The notes below the pieces were generated by a model that worked only from the letters and a program-made list of their open reading frames with translations, did no database searches and was not told where the DNA came from. Source: Marinoscillum sp. (lineage in GTDB: Bacteria; Bacteroidota; Bacteroidia; Cytophagales; Cyclobacteriaceae). From it: a stretch of 54,563 nt of DNA. How positions within the stretch are numbered: position 1 is the first letter of the stretch; every line of letters starts with the position of its first letter. The DNA lies in the NCBI GenBank assembly GCA_024305105.1, contig JAMWZA010000018.1:1-54563 (forward strand), in the 5' to 3' direction. Of the stretch, positions 42,807 to 51,659 are shown one piece after another. A program made the position numbers and the translations under genes.

Positions 42807-42965
42807 ATTTAGATTAGGTTGGCTAACAATCTAAGAACAAGTTAATAAGTAATTGTAGTCCTGAACAACTTTCTTGCTGATCGGGAATTTTTTGGTATTG
42901 AATAACCAATCGTTTTCCAAAAAACCAACTTAGAAAATCATTCGTTCCAACCTCAAATTTGACAC

Positions 42966-43364
42966 TTAGCTAGCAATATGAGTAGACTTTTTCGATGAGT
43001 TTTTTAGATGTTTCAAATAAACGATCACGCTCATAGCAATTCCGAAGATCAAACCAGAGGCTGTCACTACGTCTATGACCAAGGTTGGGAAGTTTAACCC
43101 GATAGCTCTTTCTACTATATACTCAATAAAAGAGCTGGGCATATTCGTTTCGCCAAGAGCACGTTTTACATCCCAGTGCCAATCAGTAAGTGGGCAATAC
43201 CCTAGCACTCCCTTGTACAATCCGATTAATAACCAGGCCACAAGCGTCAATAAGATAGCGGTCATGTGGTATTTCCTAAACTTTGGAATCATCCATCCGA
43301 AAAGAATAAACAACACAAACGCGCTATGAAATACTGTAAGGAAAAAATCTAAAAAGTGTAACAT
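42966..43364 (-). CDS. DUF2784 membrane protein
   Basis: A 132-residue protein with four helices (about 3-24, 31-53, 86-114 in part, and a polar end). Seen: FLDFFLTVFHSAFVLFILFGWMIPKFR and GYCPLTDWHWDVKRALGE, the DUF2784 hallmark with conserved Cys and Trp. The family is of unknown function, usually single-gene. It runs on the minus strand with 159 bases to the receiver gene; no promoter was recognised between them. Confidence 0.9.
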   Translation of the reverse strand: MLHFLDFFLTVFHSAFVLFILFGWMIPKFRKYHMTAILLTLVAWLLIGLYKGVLGYCPLTDWHWDVKRALGETNMPSSFIEYIVERAIGLNFPTLVIDVVTASGLIFGIAMSVIVYLKHLKNSSKKSTHIAS

Positions 43365-43404
43365 ATTCTACACTTACTCTAAAAGTATGCCAGAGTTGAT
43401 TTCG

Positions 43405-44661
43405 CTACTTTTTTAGTATAAATTCCAATGAACGCAAGTCTCCATCTATTGGCTCAGAGATGCTTAATCCCAGTATTTCAGCAATTAATGGGTAGATGTG
43501 AATATTTTCTGTTGGAGACAATCTCACACCCGATTTTAGCTGAGGTCCACTTCCGCAAAAGATCCCACCCATATCCGGTGTATTGAACGGGTTAAAGCCA
43601 TGAGTTCCTCCACTTATCACGCCTGGCCTTTCGAGTATTATCGTTGGCGCTTTCGTAAGTAAGACCAGATCACCTACTCGGTCCTCATTTTTAAAATGAA
43701 GGTATTCAGGCACTTCCCATTGACGGTAGACTTTTAGTCCTTCCACCTGTAACAATTCACCGTACAGTTGATCTCTTTTTGCAGTATCCGGCTGGTAAAT
43801 CATTGGAGGAAAGCTGTAAGCAACCTCCGCGTCCTGTAAGTCTACCAACTCCGGTAAAACCAATCCTCGATTGATGGGAGACATTCCATGATCTGAGACA
43901 AGCACAATATTAACAGGAAGCCCTGTTTGCTCAACTCCTCTCATAAGTTCTCCCACTAACGCATCCATCTCCAGTACGGCATCTTTCGTTTTTTCATGAT
44001 CTGGGCCATATCGATGACCTGCATCATCTACTAATGAAAAATATCCGAGAAGCATATGTGGTCGCTGTTTTTCTGGTAAGTCCAGCCAACCCAATAGCTT
44101 ACGAATGCGGTGTGCATTGGAAATTCTGCTGTTGTATTGATACGAATATGTGGAAAGCATTCCTCGTATCGGTGCTTCAGATCCCGCCCAGAAGAGATTG
44201 GCAGAAAGCATCTGCTGCTGTTCAGCTAATACCCAAATCGGAACGCCTCCATACCAGGACCCATCCTGAACAGCCTTTTTGTCTCTAATTTTATACCAGT
44301 AATCCTTCTCTCGACTATAGAACTCATTACTCACTAAGCCATGATTTCCAGGGTACAAGCCAGTAACAAGCGTGTAGTGGTTGGGAAACGTTTTAGTAGG
44401 AAAAGAGCAAATTAGCGAACGAGTTGAAACGCCACCTTTCATGATGGAGAGGATGTTATCCGCTCCATACTTTTCTGCATAATCATGCCTAAAACCATCA
44501 ATGCTTATCATAATGACATAAGGCTGGTTTTGAGCCCAACTTGAGTTCTCCCGATTAGGAACAACTTGTTCCAAGTCAGTTACCTCTTCATAAGATAACG
44601 ATTGTCCTCTTGCAACCACGATGGATAAGAAAAGAGCACCTAGAAGTCCGTATATTTTCAT
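43405..44661 (-). CDS. Alkaline-phosphatase-fold phosphodiesterase (ENPP type)
   Basis: A 418-residue exported hydrolase with signal peptide (1-20, VARGQ). Seen: ISIDGFRHDYAEKYGAD (metal Asp55), FPTKTFPNHYTLVTGLYP with the nucleophile Thr91, DDAGHRYGPDH (metal D and H), SDHGM (metal D-H) and GTHGF (metal His). This is the nucleotide pyrophosphatase/phosphodiesterase set of two-zinc enzymes. Likely periplasmic; substrate could be nucleotides, nucleotide sugars or phosphodiesters. Preceded by the terminator of the upstream gene. Confidence 0.94.
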   Translation of the reverse strand: MKIYGLLGALFLSIVVARGQSLSYEEVTDLEQVVPNRENSSWAQNQPYVIMISIDGFRHDYAEKYGADNILSIMKGGVSTRSLICSFPTKTFPNHYTLVTGLYPGNHGLVSNEFYSREKDYWYKIRDKKAVQDGSWYGGVPIWVLAEQQQMLSANLFWAGSEAPIRGMLSTYSYQYNSRISNAHRIRKLLGWLDLPEKQRPHMLLGYFSLVDDAGHRYGPDHEKTKDAVLEMDALVGELMRGVEQTGLPVNIVLVSDHGMSPINRGLVLPELVDLQDAEVAYSFPPMIYQPDTAKRDQLYGELLQVEGLKVYRQWEVPEYLHFKNEDRVGDLVLLTKAPTIILERPGVISGGTHGFNPFNTPDMGGIFCGSGPQLKSGVRLSPTENIHIYPLIAEILGLSISEPIDGDLRSLEFILKK

Positions 44662-44724
44662 GTGTCGATTTTGAGCCTCGGCAAAACTCTGAAATTCCTG
44701 GGAATCAACTACTCAAAAAAAGAA

Positions 44725-44756
44725 AAACCCTGACGAAGCTGTGCTTGTCAGGGTTT
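44725..44756 (-). terminator. Terminator of the 44780-45184 gene
   Basis: A perfect 10-bp stem (44725-44734 with 44747-44756) extended by an inner AAGC/GCTT pair past a bulged G; T-rich on the minus strand (A-rich 44714-44727). Confidence 0.88.
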
Positions 44757-44779
44757 AATAATCATCAGTAAACTGTCTT

Positions 44780-45184
44780 TTAGCTTAGATTGATAAATTC
44801 AGAAACTTCTGCTTTTATCAATTTCGCTTTCACTCTCAAAGCGGCAGGTGAGATTCCTACTAGTTTCTTAAGCGAATTATATAATTCTGTTTTACGTTCC
44901 AGTTTTTGTTCAAAAACAGCTGGGTCCTCACCTGGACTATCTTCTTTCTTCAGAGTAGAAAGCCGCTTCTTGTCAGCCTTCAACGACTCTTTCATTAATG
45001 GCATTAACTCCTCAATAGTAGTTCGTGCTTCTGCAAAATTTCTTGCTTCGATGGCTTCATTGAGTTGCTCGGAAAGTAGTTCAAACTTCTCTGTATCAGA
45101 ATTCAAATTGGCCAGCAAAAAGAAAGGTGCAATACTGAACCAAAGGATCAGTGAAATATTGTTTGGGTGTAGGTACTTCAACAT
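44780..45184 (-). CDS. Small hypothetical protein with N-terminal hydrophobic segment and coiled coil
   Basis: A 134-residue protein: hydrophobic helix (about 10-25), then helices with a charged, Glu/Lys/Leu-rich repeat (about 30-110) that reads as a coiled coil, ending in LIKAEVSEFINLS. No family recognised. A plus-strand open frame of similar length (44790-45200) overlaps it; the minus frame is kept because it fits the terminator at 44725-44756 and an exact TATATTTG -7 element upstream (45207-45214, minus strand). Function unknown. Confidence 0.65.
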   Translation of the reverse strand: MLKYLHPNNISLILWFSIAPFFLLANLNSDTEKFELLSEQLNEAIEARNFAEARTTIEELMPLMKESLKADKKRLSTLKKEDSPGEDPAVFEQKLERKTELYNSLKKLVGISPAALRVKAKLIKAEVSEFINLS

Positions 45185-45206
45185 ATGTATTAGGCGTTGA
45201 TTTGTA

Positions 45207-45214
45207 CAAATATA
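45207..45214 (-). promoter_or_regulatory. -7 promoter element of the 44780-45184 gene
   Basis: TATATTTG on the minus strand, matching TAnnTTTG exactly, ends 22 bases before the ATG at 45184. A TTG at the expected upstream distance was not found. Confidence 0.35.
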
Positions 45215-45348
45215 CTAATTTTTCTTAAATGGCTATTTTACAGATAGTTACATATCAATTGTTAAACTCCATCTTTCGATAAATGAGATATCCTATTCGA
45301 TATAAGCCATTAATAAACCCAGTAAATCAGAATAGAAAAGGTACAAAA

Positions 45349-45376
45349 AAACCCTTCAGGCGATCCTGAAGGGTTT
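45349..45376 (-). terminator. Terminator of the membrane pyrophosphatase gene
   Basis: A perfect 12-bp stem (45349-45360 with 45365-45376), 4-base loop, T-run on the minus strand (A-run at 45345-45351). It begins 25 bases past the stop. Confidence 0.9.
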
Positions 45377-45401
45377 CAAATTGACTTTTTTTTACTAAAA
45401 A

Positions 45402-47744
45402 CTATTTCTGCTCTTCTACCGCAGCTTCTATTTCTGCTTTAGAACCTTTGATCGTTTTCGTTTCTGTTTTATCCCCTTCTACAATTGTGATCTCTGCCTT
45501 TAGGTTTTCTTCATCCTCACCTTCCACAGTTACTTTAATTTCTTTTTTCGCCACAACCTGCTCGACCGCATCCTCTTTAGCAGCACTGTGAGATACGCCT
45601 CCATAAATTTCACCAAGTATTGGAGCGATCACCAAACCTACCAGACAAGTAAGCTTAATCAGGATGTTCATAGACGGCCCTGAAGTATCCTTAAATGGAT
45701 CACCCACAGTATCACCAGTCACAGCTGCTTTATGAGCCTCCGATCCTTTGTAGGTCATCTCTCCATCAATCATCACACCAGCTTCAAAAGACTTCTTAGC
45801 ATTATCCCACGCACCACCAGCGTTGTTTTGGAAGATGGCCCAAAGTACACCAGACACTGCGACACCAGCCATGTATGCACCGAGTGCTTCGGGTCCCATC
45901 AAAAATCCAATGATCACTGGGAATACAATAGTGATCGCACCAGGTAGCATCATCTCTCGGATAGAAGCTTTCGTAGATATTTCTACACATTTATCGTATT
46001 CAGGCTTACCTGTTCCTTCGAGGATTCCAGGGATTTCTTTGAATTGTCTTCTCACTTCCTTCACCATTTCCATGGCTGCTTTACCAACTGACTCCATTGC
46101 CAGTGCAGAGAAGACTACTGGCACCATTCCTCCTATAAACAAGGCGGCCAACACATCCGCTTTGAAAATATTGATGCCATCAATGCCTGTAAAAGTTACA
46201 TAGGCAGCGAAAAGCGCCAATGCTGTCAATGCCGCCGAAGCAATGGCAAATCCTTTACCGATAGCGGCGGTTGTGTTTCCTACTGAATCAAGAATATCTG
46301 TTCTGGTTCTTACTTCCTCTGGAAGCTCACTCATTTCAGCAATACCACCTGCATTATCCGCTATCGGACCAAATGCATCAATCGCCAATTGCATAGCCGT
46401 AGTAGCCATCATAGCCGAAGCTGCGATACCTACACCATAAAAGCCCGCCAATTCATAGGCTCCCCAGATCGCTCCAGCGAAAAGAATAACCGGTCCAAAA
46501 GTGGATTTCATACCCGTTGCTAAACCAGCAATAATGTTGGTGGCCGCACCTGTTGATGAATTCTGAATGATAGCCATCACAGGCTTTTTGCCCAAACCAG
46601 TGAAGTATTCTGTCATGTATGAGATGGCAGCACCTACAAAAAGTCCGACCAATACAGCTCCAAACACTCTGGTTGAAGTAATCTCAACGATACCTTCTCC
46701 AAACAAAGACATTTGCATGGTAGCAGGTAACAATAAGTCAATTAGGAAATAACATGCAATACCTGTCAGTATGATAGACCCCCAGTTACCCATGTTCAAG
46801 GCTTTTTGCACCTCCGCTTCTTTGGCGTTTTCGTTGCTGATCTTGATCACCCAGGTACCCATAATAGAGAAGATTATACCAACTCCAGCGATTACCAATG
46901 GCAACAAAATAGGACCAATTCCTCCGAACTGATCGTCAATCGCACCACCCATATCTCTGATCACATAGTTTCCAAGCACCATCGATGCGAGCACAGTGGC
47001 TACATATGAACCGAACAAGTCAGCTCCCATTCCAGCTACATCGCCTACGTTATCACCTACATTATCCGCAATTGTTGCTGGGTTTCTAGGATCATCCTCA
47101 GGAATTCCTGCTTCTACTTTACCTACAAGGTCCGCTCCTACGTCTGCTGCTTTCGTGTAAATACCACCACCTACACGTGCAAACAATGCGATCGACTCGG
47201 CACCCAACGAGAATCCAGCCAGTGCTTCCAATACGATGGTCATATCATCAGTGGAGGTCCATTCACCACCCATAAACCAACCGAACAGAAGGATAAATAA
47301 CATGCTTAATCCAAATACGGCCAATCCGGCTACTCCAAGGCCCATAACAGTTCCTCCAGTGAAGGACACCTTCAGTGCTTGAGGCAAGCTAGTTCTGGCT
47401 GCTTGTGTCGTTCGTACGTTAGCAGCTGTGGCGATACGCATACCGATGTTTCCAGCAACTGCTGAGAAAATTGCTCCAATAACGAAAGCAACTACGATAA
47501 ACCAATGCGTGGTTTCTACCAGGGCCGAAATCACTCCTAAAAGTATGCCTGCCACCACTACGAAAATGGCCAATACTCTGTACTCTGCACTTAAAAATGC
47601 AAGTGCACCTTCACGAATGTGATTCGCCAGCGATTGCATTTTCTCATCTCCAGCATCTTGCTTGTTTACCCATCGTGATTTAAAGATCATCACAACGATC
47701 CCAACCAATGCCAATGCCGGCACTGCGTATATCAAATAACTCAT
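45402..47744 (-). CDS. hppA: Membrane-bound ion-pumping pyrophosphatase, K+-dependent type
   Basis: A 780-residue inner-membrane enzyme that hydrolyses PPi to pump H+ and/or Na+. About 16 helices. Seen: [43 protein letters not shown] cut into its two motifs ([11 protein letters not shown], then [19 protein letters not shown]), which bind Mg-PPi, and [12 protein letters not shown], whose Ala after GNTTA marks the K+-requiring class. After the last helix there is an extra acidic tail of about 60 residues (Glu/Lys/Val-rich), unusual in length. Ion choice between Na+ and H+ cannot be read here. Alone in its unit, terminator at 45349-45376. Confidence 0.96.
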   Translation of the reverse strand: MSYLIYAVPALALVGIVVMIFKSRWVNKQDAGDEKMQSLANHIREGALAFLSAEYRVLAIFVVVAGILLGVISALVETTHWFIVVAFVIGAIFSAVAGNIGMRIATAANVRTTQAARTSLPQALKVSFTGGTVMGLGVAGLAVFGLSMLFILLFGWFMGGEWTSTDDMTIVLEALAGFSLGAESIALFARVGGGIYTKAADVGADLVGKVEAGIPEDDPRNPATIADNVGDNVGDVAGMGADLFGSYVATVLASMVLGNYVIRDMGGAIDDQFGGIGPILLPLVIAGVGIIFSIMGTWVIKISNENAKEAEVQKALNMGNWGSIILTGIACYFLIDLLLPATMQMSLFGEGIVEITSTRVFGAVLVGLFVGAAISYMTEYFTGLGKKPVMAIIQNSSTGAATNIIAGLATGMKSTFGPVILFAGAIWGAYELAGFYGVGIAASAMMATTAMQLAIDAFGPIADNAGGIAEMSELPEEVRTRTDILDSVGNTTAAIGKGFAIASAALTALALFAAYVTFTGIDGINIFKADVLAALFIGGMVPVVFSALAMESVGKAAMEMVKEVRRQFKEIPGILEGTGKPEYDKCVEISTKASIREMMLPGAITIVFPVIIGFLMGPEALGAYMAGVAVSGVLWAIFQNNAGGAWDNAKKSFEAGVMIDGEMTYKGSEAHKAAVTGDTVGDPFKDTSGPSMNILIKLTCLVGLVIAPILGEIYGGVSHSAAKEDAVEQVVAKKEIKVTVEGEDEENLKAEITIVEGDKTETKTIKGSKAEIEAAVEEQK

Positions 47745-47772
47745 ATTTTAATTTGGTTTTTCAAAAGATGTG

Positions 47773-47780
47773 CAAAGATA
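47773..47780 (-). promoter_or_regulatory. -7 promoter element of hppA
   Basis: TATCTTTG on the minus strand, an exact TAnnTTTG match, ends 28 bases before the ATG at 47744. No good TTG was found upstream. Confidence 0.4.
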
Positions 47781-47835
47781 ATAGCCTTATGATATTATAA
47801 AAATGTAAAATTAAGACTCATTTGAATCGCTATAA

Positions 47836-48837
47836 TTACTGATTTTCCAAAACTTCACCCTCGAATTTGGTTTCAACGATTCCAGCCTCTAAACCCTGTT
47901 GTTCCAGCCATTTCCTGAAAACGTCAGTATATCCATGCGTAACATAAACACGATCTGCTCCGGTATCAACTATGGCCTGATTCAGTCCATCCCAGTCGGC
48001 ATGGTCAGACATGACAAAACCCTGACCTGAATTACGTCGGCGTTTGATGCCGCGAATCTGCATCCATCCAGATACGGTGGCTACTTCATATGGTTGAAAT
48101 TTACGCATCCAGGAAGTGCCGACAGAAGATGAAGGCGTGATTACCAGGCTCCCGGGATACTCTTTTTTATCTATTTCTGGACTGGCATAGACCCAACTCG
48201 GCAATTTGGCTCCATCCCTTTCCAGTGCTTGGTTGACATTGGCCACAGCTCCCTGCACAAAAACCTTTCCTATTAAATGGTCTATATTGTGGAGTATGCG
48301 TTGTGCCTTGCCCAGTGCATAAGCACACAGCACACTCGTTTTACCCTCAGCGGCATTGGCTCGCCACCAATCGTTGATTTGAGCAATCACCTCCGATTGA
48401 GGCTTCCACTTAAAAACAGGCAAACCGAAAGTAGTCTCCGTTATAAAGGTATGGCATTTAACAGGCTCGAAAGCCCCACTAAATCCATCGTTTTCTACTT
48501 TGTAATCACCTGAAGCCACCCAAACTTCACCTTTGTATTCAAGTCGGATCTGGGAGGATCCCCAAATGTGGCCTGCTGGGTGAAATGAAATATTCACTCC
48601 ATTGATAGATGTGGAACTTCCATAATTCAACAATTCCAGCCTAATGTCCGCCCCGAGCCTTAATTTCAAAATCTCTTTATTAAGTGTCTGAGCCAGATAT
48701 GATTGATGGCCTGGACGGGCATGATCAGCATGGGCATGGGTAATGAGTGCCTTACCCACAGGCTTCCATGGGTCGATGAAAAAATCTCCTTGAGGACAGT
48801 AAATTCCTGAATCAGTATATGTTAGAAGTCCTTTCAA
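47836..48837 (-). CDS. Ligase-associated DNA damage response exonuclease (MBL/beta-CASP fold)
   Basis: A 333-residue metallo-beta-lactamase fold nuclease of the ligase-associated repair set. Seen: ALITHAHADHARPGH (HxHxDH, 34-39), HPAGHIWGSSQI, VASGDYK, TETTFGLPVF, SDHADWDGL and VYVTHGY, the metal-ligand order of the beta-CASP nucleases. It starts at a TTG whose bases overlap the stop of the flavin reductase gene (TTGA), so it is read from the same transcript. The other three members of the set lie 6-11 kb away. Confidence 0.93.
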   Translation of the reverse strand: MKGLLTYTDSGIYCPQGDFFIDPWKPVGKALITHAHADHARPGHQSYLAQTLNKEILKLRLGADIRLELLNYGSSTSINGVNISFHPAGHIWGSSQIRLEYKGEVWVASGDYKVENDGFSGAFEPVKCHTFITETTFGLPVFKWKPQSEVIAQINDWWRANAAEGKTSVLCAYALGKAQRILHNIDHLIGKVFVQGAVANVNQALERDGAKLPSWVYASPEIDKKEYPGSLVITPSSSVGTSWMRKFQPYEVATVSGWMQIRGIKRRRNSGQGFVMSDHADWDGLNQAIVDTGADRVYVTHGYTDVFRKWLEQQGLEAGIVETKFEGEVLENQ

Positions 48838-49457
48838 ACTTCTTTGGGCTCATATTCCGGCTTGGCGTAGGTGTATCTTGCTATTTTCTTCGTTTGGTGA
48901 TAACTATCCAGTCCTGAACAAGTCACAGTCCCAGCTGCTTCCAGATCTACGAAACCATCACTACCAATAAACGTGTCGGGAGCATGGAGATGCTCAATAG
49001 CACCTATGATGAAATGTGTTCCGTTAGACTTTACATCCATGGTTTCGGCCAGCGTGCAGCCCAGTTTAATGGATGACTCCTTTACATATGGCGCAGAAAA
49101 ATCATCTAAATATTCTTCAGCCAATCCACAAGTAGTGAATTCGCTTTCTGACCATCTGGCAGATGTGTGGTGTGCTTGCTTTAAAAAATCGCGTTTAATA
49201 TGGTTAATCGTGAAGCACTCTGATGCCAGGATATTTTCAAGAGTATGTCGGACGACCACATTGGGACGAAACAGCAACCCAATCAAAGGTGGATTAGCTC
49301 CAATATGGATTATTTGACTGATTATTGCCAGATTTGTTTCACGATTATTGTTGAACGTTCCAACCAGAGACACGCTTTTAAATCCGGTTATAGAATTAAT
49401 CAGATTGGTACGAAACCGTTGATCCAGTTCAGCCAGTTCCTTGGTACTAAAACTCAT
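48834..49457 (-). CDS. Flavin reductase family protein (FMN-binding split barrel)
   Basis: A 207-residue protein of the flavin reductase-like FMN-binding family. Seen: NSITGFKSVSLVGTFNNNRETNLAIISQIIHIGANPPLIGLLFRP divided as the S-x-x-L-V-G entry, TNLA loop and PPLIGLLFRP, and a later LEAAGTVTCSGLDSYH. Such proteins bind FMN and reduce it, or serve as oxidoreductase partners of monooxygenases; no monooxygenase is adjacent. Its ATG overlaps the stop of the upstream STAS-like gene (ATGA), and its stop overlaps the exonuclease start. Confidence 0.9.
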   Translation of the reverse strand: MSFSTKELAELDQRFRTNLINSITGFKSVSLVGTFNNNRETNLAIISQIIHIGANPPLIGLLFRPNVVVRHTLENILASECFTINHIKRDFLKQAHHTSARWSESEFTTCGLAEEYLDDFSAPYVKESSIKLGCTLAETMDVKSNGTHFIIGAIEHLHAPDTFIGSDGFVDLEAAGTVTCSGLDSYHQTKKIARYTYAKPEYEPKEV

Positions 49458-49900
49458 TTTTCCAGAGCTTCCTCTAAGCTGTCGCAGTAGACGATATCCA
49501 TCCTATTTTTCTCTTCAACGGAAAGTCTATCGAGAAGAGGCTGTTTTGCAATCTCAACCGCTTTCACAAACCATTTGAGATCTGGGAGAAGTTTTCGGTG
49601 TTTGACCAGTCCATAGTCAATCATCTTAGTTTTCCATTCAATGAAATACCATTCCATCGAAGGTTGATGAAATGTCCGTAGCTCGCGTTTATCAAAAATA
49701 AACCGTTCGAATTTAGCCGATTGAGCAATTTTGCTAACCTGATTAAATGTTTCTATAAAAAATCGGATAGGCACATAATCAGCCGTAATCGTACAGGCAA
49801 TGGTCTTTTTATCTTCATTCTTGAAGACTTCAGCATAATCATTGCCATAGGCTTTGTCAAACCCCAACTCCGGCAGTTGTTTTTCCATTAATTCATTCAT
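49454..49900 (-). CDS. STAS/SpoIIAA-like hypothetical protein
   Basis: A 148-residue cytosolic protein with a STAS-like alternation: strand TIACTITADYV, helix FFIETFNQVSKIAQ, strand RFIFDKRELRTFH, helix PSMEWYFIEWKTKMIDYG, strand KWFVKAVEIA, helix DSLEEALEK. Conserved-looking FHQPSMEWYFIEWK and HRKLLPDL segments set it apart from classic anti-sigma antagonists. Similar in build to the protein at 4722-5132. It lies between the coiled-coil gene (12 bases upstream) and the flavin reductase (4-base overlap), so it is part of that operon. Confidence 0.75.
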   Translation of the reverse strand: MNELMEKQLPELGFDKAYGNDYAEVFKNEDKKTIACTITADYVPIRFFIETFNQVSKIAQSAKFERFIFDKRELRTFHQPSMEWYFIEWKTKMIDYGLVKHRKLLPDLKWFVKAVEIAKQPLLDRLSVEEKNRMDIVYCDSLEEALEK

Positions 49901-49912
49901 CGGAATGTTGCT

Positions 49913-50176
49913 TTAGTGATAGCCATAACTATTGCGCTCTTCATCATCTTCTACCTTGTCCTGAAAATGATTTAACTGCGACTCGAGCTTCATCGCATAC
50001 TCAAGAGCTGTTTTCATCATCTCCTCTTGAGCTGCCATTTTCTCCTTAAGAATACCCATTTCGGACGAAAAATGTTCGATTTTAGTCTCATATTCTTTCT
50101 TAAGGCGCTCTTTCTCCATTTGAGCTTTCTTCAGCTCTTCCTTAAAAATCATGAATGCTTCAGGTGGACGACTCAT
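49913..50176 (-). CDS. Small coiled-coil protein
   Basis: An 87-residue, highly charged protein with nearly continuous heptads (about 9-75: Glu/Lys/Met-rich, no Pro or Gly inside) and a polar DDEERNSYGYH end. It should form a rod-like helix, perhaps a dimer. No family recognised. It sits between the SDR gene (61 bases upstream) and the STAS-like gene (12 bases downstream) in the pterin/flavin run. Function unknown; a scaffold role is only a guess. Confidence 0.75.
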   Translation of the reverse strand: MSRPPEAFMIFKEELKKAQMEKERLKKEYETKIEHFSSEMGILKEKMAAQEEMMKTALEYAMKLESQLNHFQDKVEDDEERNSYGYH

Positions 50177-50237
50177 AAGTATAGTTAAGATTATGTCTAT
50201 TATTAAGCTGTTAAATCAAATTGTTTTGATTTTTTTC

Positions 50238-50939
50238 TTAAAGTGGCCTAATCGATGACATTCCACCGTCGAGATGTAATATTTGTCCGGTCATCCAGGC
50301 GGTTGCATCCGACAGCAAATAAAGTGCCGCATCAGCCATTTCATCAGCCGCTCCTACTCTTTTGAGTGGGTGCCGCTCTTCAGAAGCTTTACGCTTATCA
50401 TCGCTTGATAATAGACTTTTCGCCATTGGAGTATCCGTGAGACTAGGCGCAATGGCATTTACCCGAATATTTTGCCTGGCAAACTCTGCCGCCAATGAAC
50501 GTGTCACTCCTTCCAGAGCTCCTTTTGCTGCAGCTACACTGGTATGAAAACTCATACCTTGTGTTACAGCTACCGTACTGAAAAAGATGATTGAAGCAGA
50601 TTTGGACTTCTTAAGACTTTTTAAACTGGCCTTCACCACGTTCAATCCACCCACTACATTGAGATTAAAATCTTCCCGATAGTCTTCAGGTTTTAGACTT
50701 TGAAAAGGTTTTAGATTGATACTTCCTGGACAATAGACCAATCCATCCAACTGATCAGGCAAATCATCGATCTTTTGAAAATCTTCGGTAACATCCAATG
50801 GGATATTATCAACACCTGCTGCTTCAGATCTCGAAGCATTGATGACATTGGCACCTGCGTTTTTGAGTTTTTCTACGAGAGACTTCCCTATTCCACTTGT
50901 TCCTCCTACTACTAGTATGTTCTTTCCTTCAAACTCCAT
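50238..50939 (-). CDS. Short-chain dehydrogenase/reductase lacking the catalytic Tyr
   Basis: A 233-residue SDR-fold protein. Seen: the Rossmann start VVGGTSGIG (about 10-18), CPG in place of NNAG (70-72), the catalytic Ser121 in FFSTVAV, and Lys139, but the YxxxK tyrosine is Val135 (FHTSVAAAKG). The rest (NIRVNAIAPSLTDTPM, LLSDATAWMTGQILHLDGGM) is classical. The place after folE suggests sepiapterin-reductase-like work, but without the Tyr the normal proton relay is lost, so it may use another mechanism or only bind substrate. It follows folE by 9 bases. Confidence 0.88.
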   Translation of the reverse strand: MEFEGKNILVVGGTSGIGKSLVEKLKNAGANVINASRSEAAGVDNIPLDVTEDFQKIDDLPDQLDGLVYCPGSINLKPFQSLKPEDYREDFNLNVVGGLNVVKASLKSLKKSKSASIIFFSTVAVTQGMSFHTSVAAAKGALEGVTRSLAAEFARQNIRVNAIAPSLTDTPMAKSLLSSDDKRKASEERHPLKRVGAADEMADAALYLLSDATAWMTGQILHLDGGMSSIRPL

Positions 50940-50948
50940 AAGTCCTAT

Positions 50949-51659
50949 CTACTTTAAATCTGATTTCGAATTGATGTAATTAAGAAATTCGGTCTTTACA
51001 TTCTGCTCTTTGAACTTACCATCAAAAAAGGCTGTACCCGTCATGCTATTGGTATCGTTCACCCCTCTCGATGACACACACATGTGTGTAGCATCTAAAA
51101 CTACAGCCACATCATCTGTTTGTAGAACATCTTTTAGCTCATTGGCAATTTGCATGGTAAGGCGCTCCTGTACCTGAGGTCTCTTAGCATAGTATTGCAC
51201 AATGCGGTTAATTTTTGATAGGCCAATCACCTTACCACTTGAAAAATAAGCTACATGAGCTTTCCCATAGATCGGTACGAAATGATGTTCACAATGAGAA
51301 TAGAAAGTAATCTCCTTTTCCACCAGCATTTGATCATAATTGTACTTATTCTCAAACAACCTGGCTTTGGGCTTATTTTTCGGGTCTAAGCCACTAAAGA
51401 CCTCTTGAACGTACATCTTAGCCACTCGCTTAGGTGTTCCCTGCAAACTATCATCAGATAAATCCAAACCAAGGATTTCCATTATTTCCTTAAAATGCTT
51501 TGAAATCAATTCAATCTTCAGATTATCATCTTTTTCGAATGCGTCAGGTCTCAAAGGAGTACTATCAGAAGATCCAACATGATCTTCAGCAAACTCGTCT
51601 TCCATTTCCATATTTTCCAAATTAAGCGGGGTATTCAACATAGTTTCTCTCGGTTTCAT
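50949..51659 (-). CDS. folE: GTP cyclohydrolase I
   Basis: FolE makes 7,8-dihydroneopterin triphosphate from GTP, first step to folate and to biopterin. The 236-residue protein has a polar N-terminal extension of about 45 residues and then the core: GTPKRVAKMYVQEVFSGL, zinc Cys123 and His126 in SHCEHHFVPIYGKAHVAYF, GLSKINRIVQYYAKRPQVQERL, and the third zinc Cys194 in THMCVSSRGV. It overlaps the upstream PTPS-like gene by 38 bases (20 if the second ATG at 51641 is used). Next to a PTPS and an SDR, a biopterin-type route is likely. Confidence 0.96.
   Translation of the reverse strand: MKPRETMLNTPLNLENMEMEDEFAEDHVGSSDSTPLRPDAFEKDDNLKIELISKHFKEIMEILGLDLSDDSLQGTPKRVAKMYVQEVFSGLDPKNKPKARLFENKYNYDQMLVEKEITFYSHCEHHFVPIYGKAHVAYFSSGKVIGLSKINRIVQYYAKRPQVQERLTMQIANELKDVLQTDDVAVVLDATHMCVSSRGVNDTNSMTGTAFFDGKFKEQNVKTEFLNYINSKSDLK

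Noticed and set aside
44790-45200. 136-codon open frame on the plus strand
   Set aside because: It is antisense to the minus-strand gene at 44780-45184, which has a fitting terminator and -7 element; the plus frame has a Ser-rich, shadow-like composition.
50213-50232. AT-only hairpin between the SDR and the coiled-coil gene as a terminator
   Set aside because: The stem AAATCAAA/TTTGATTT has a single G-C type pair on each arm and the T-run is on the wrong side for the minus-strand genes, so it should not split the operon.
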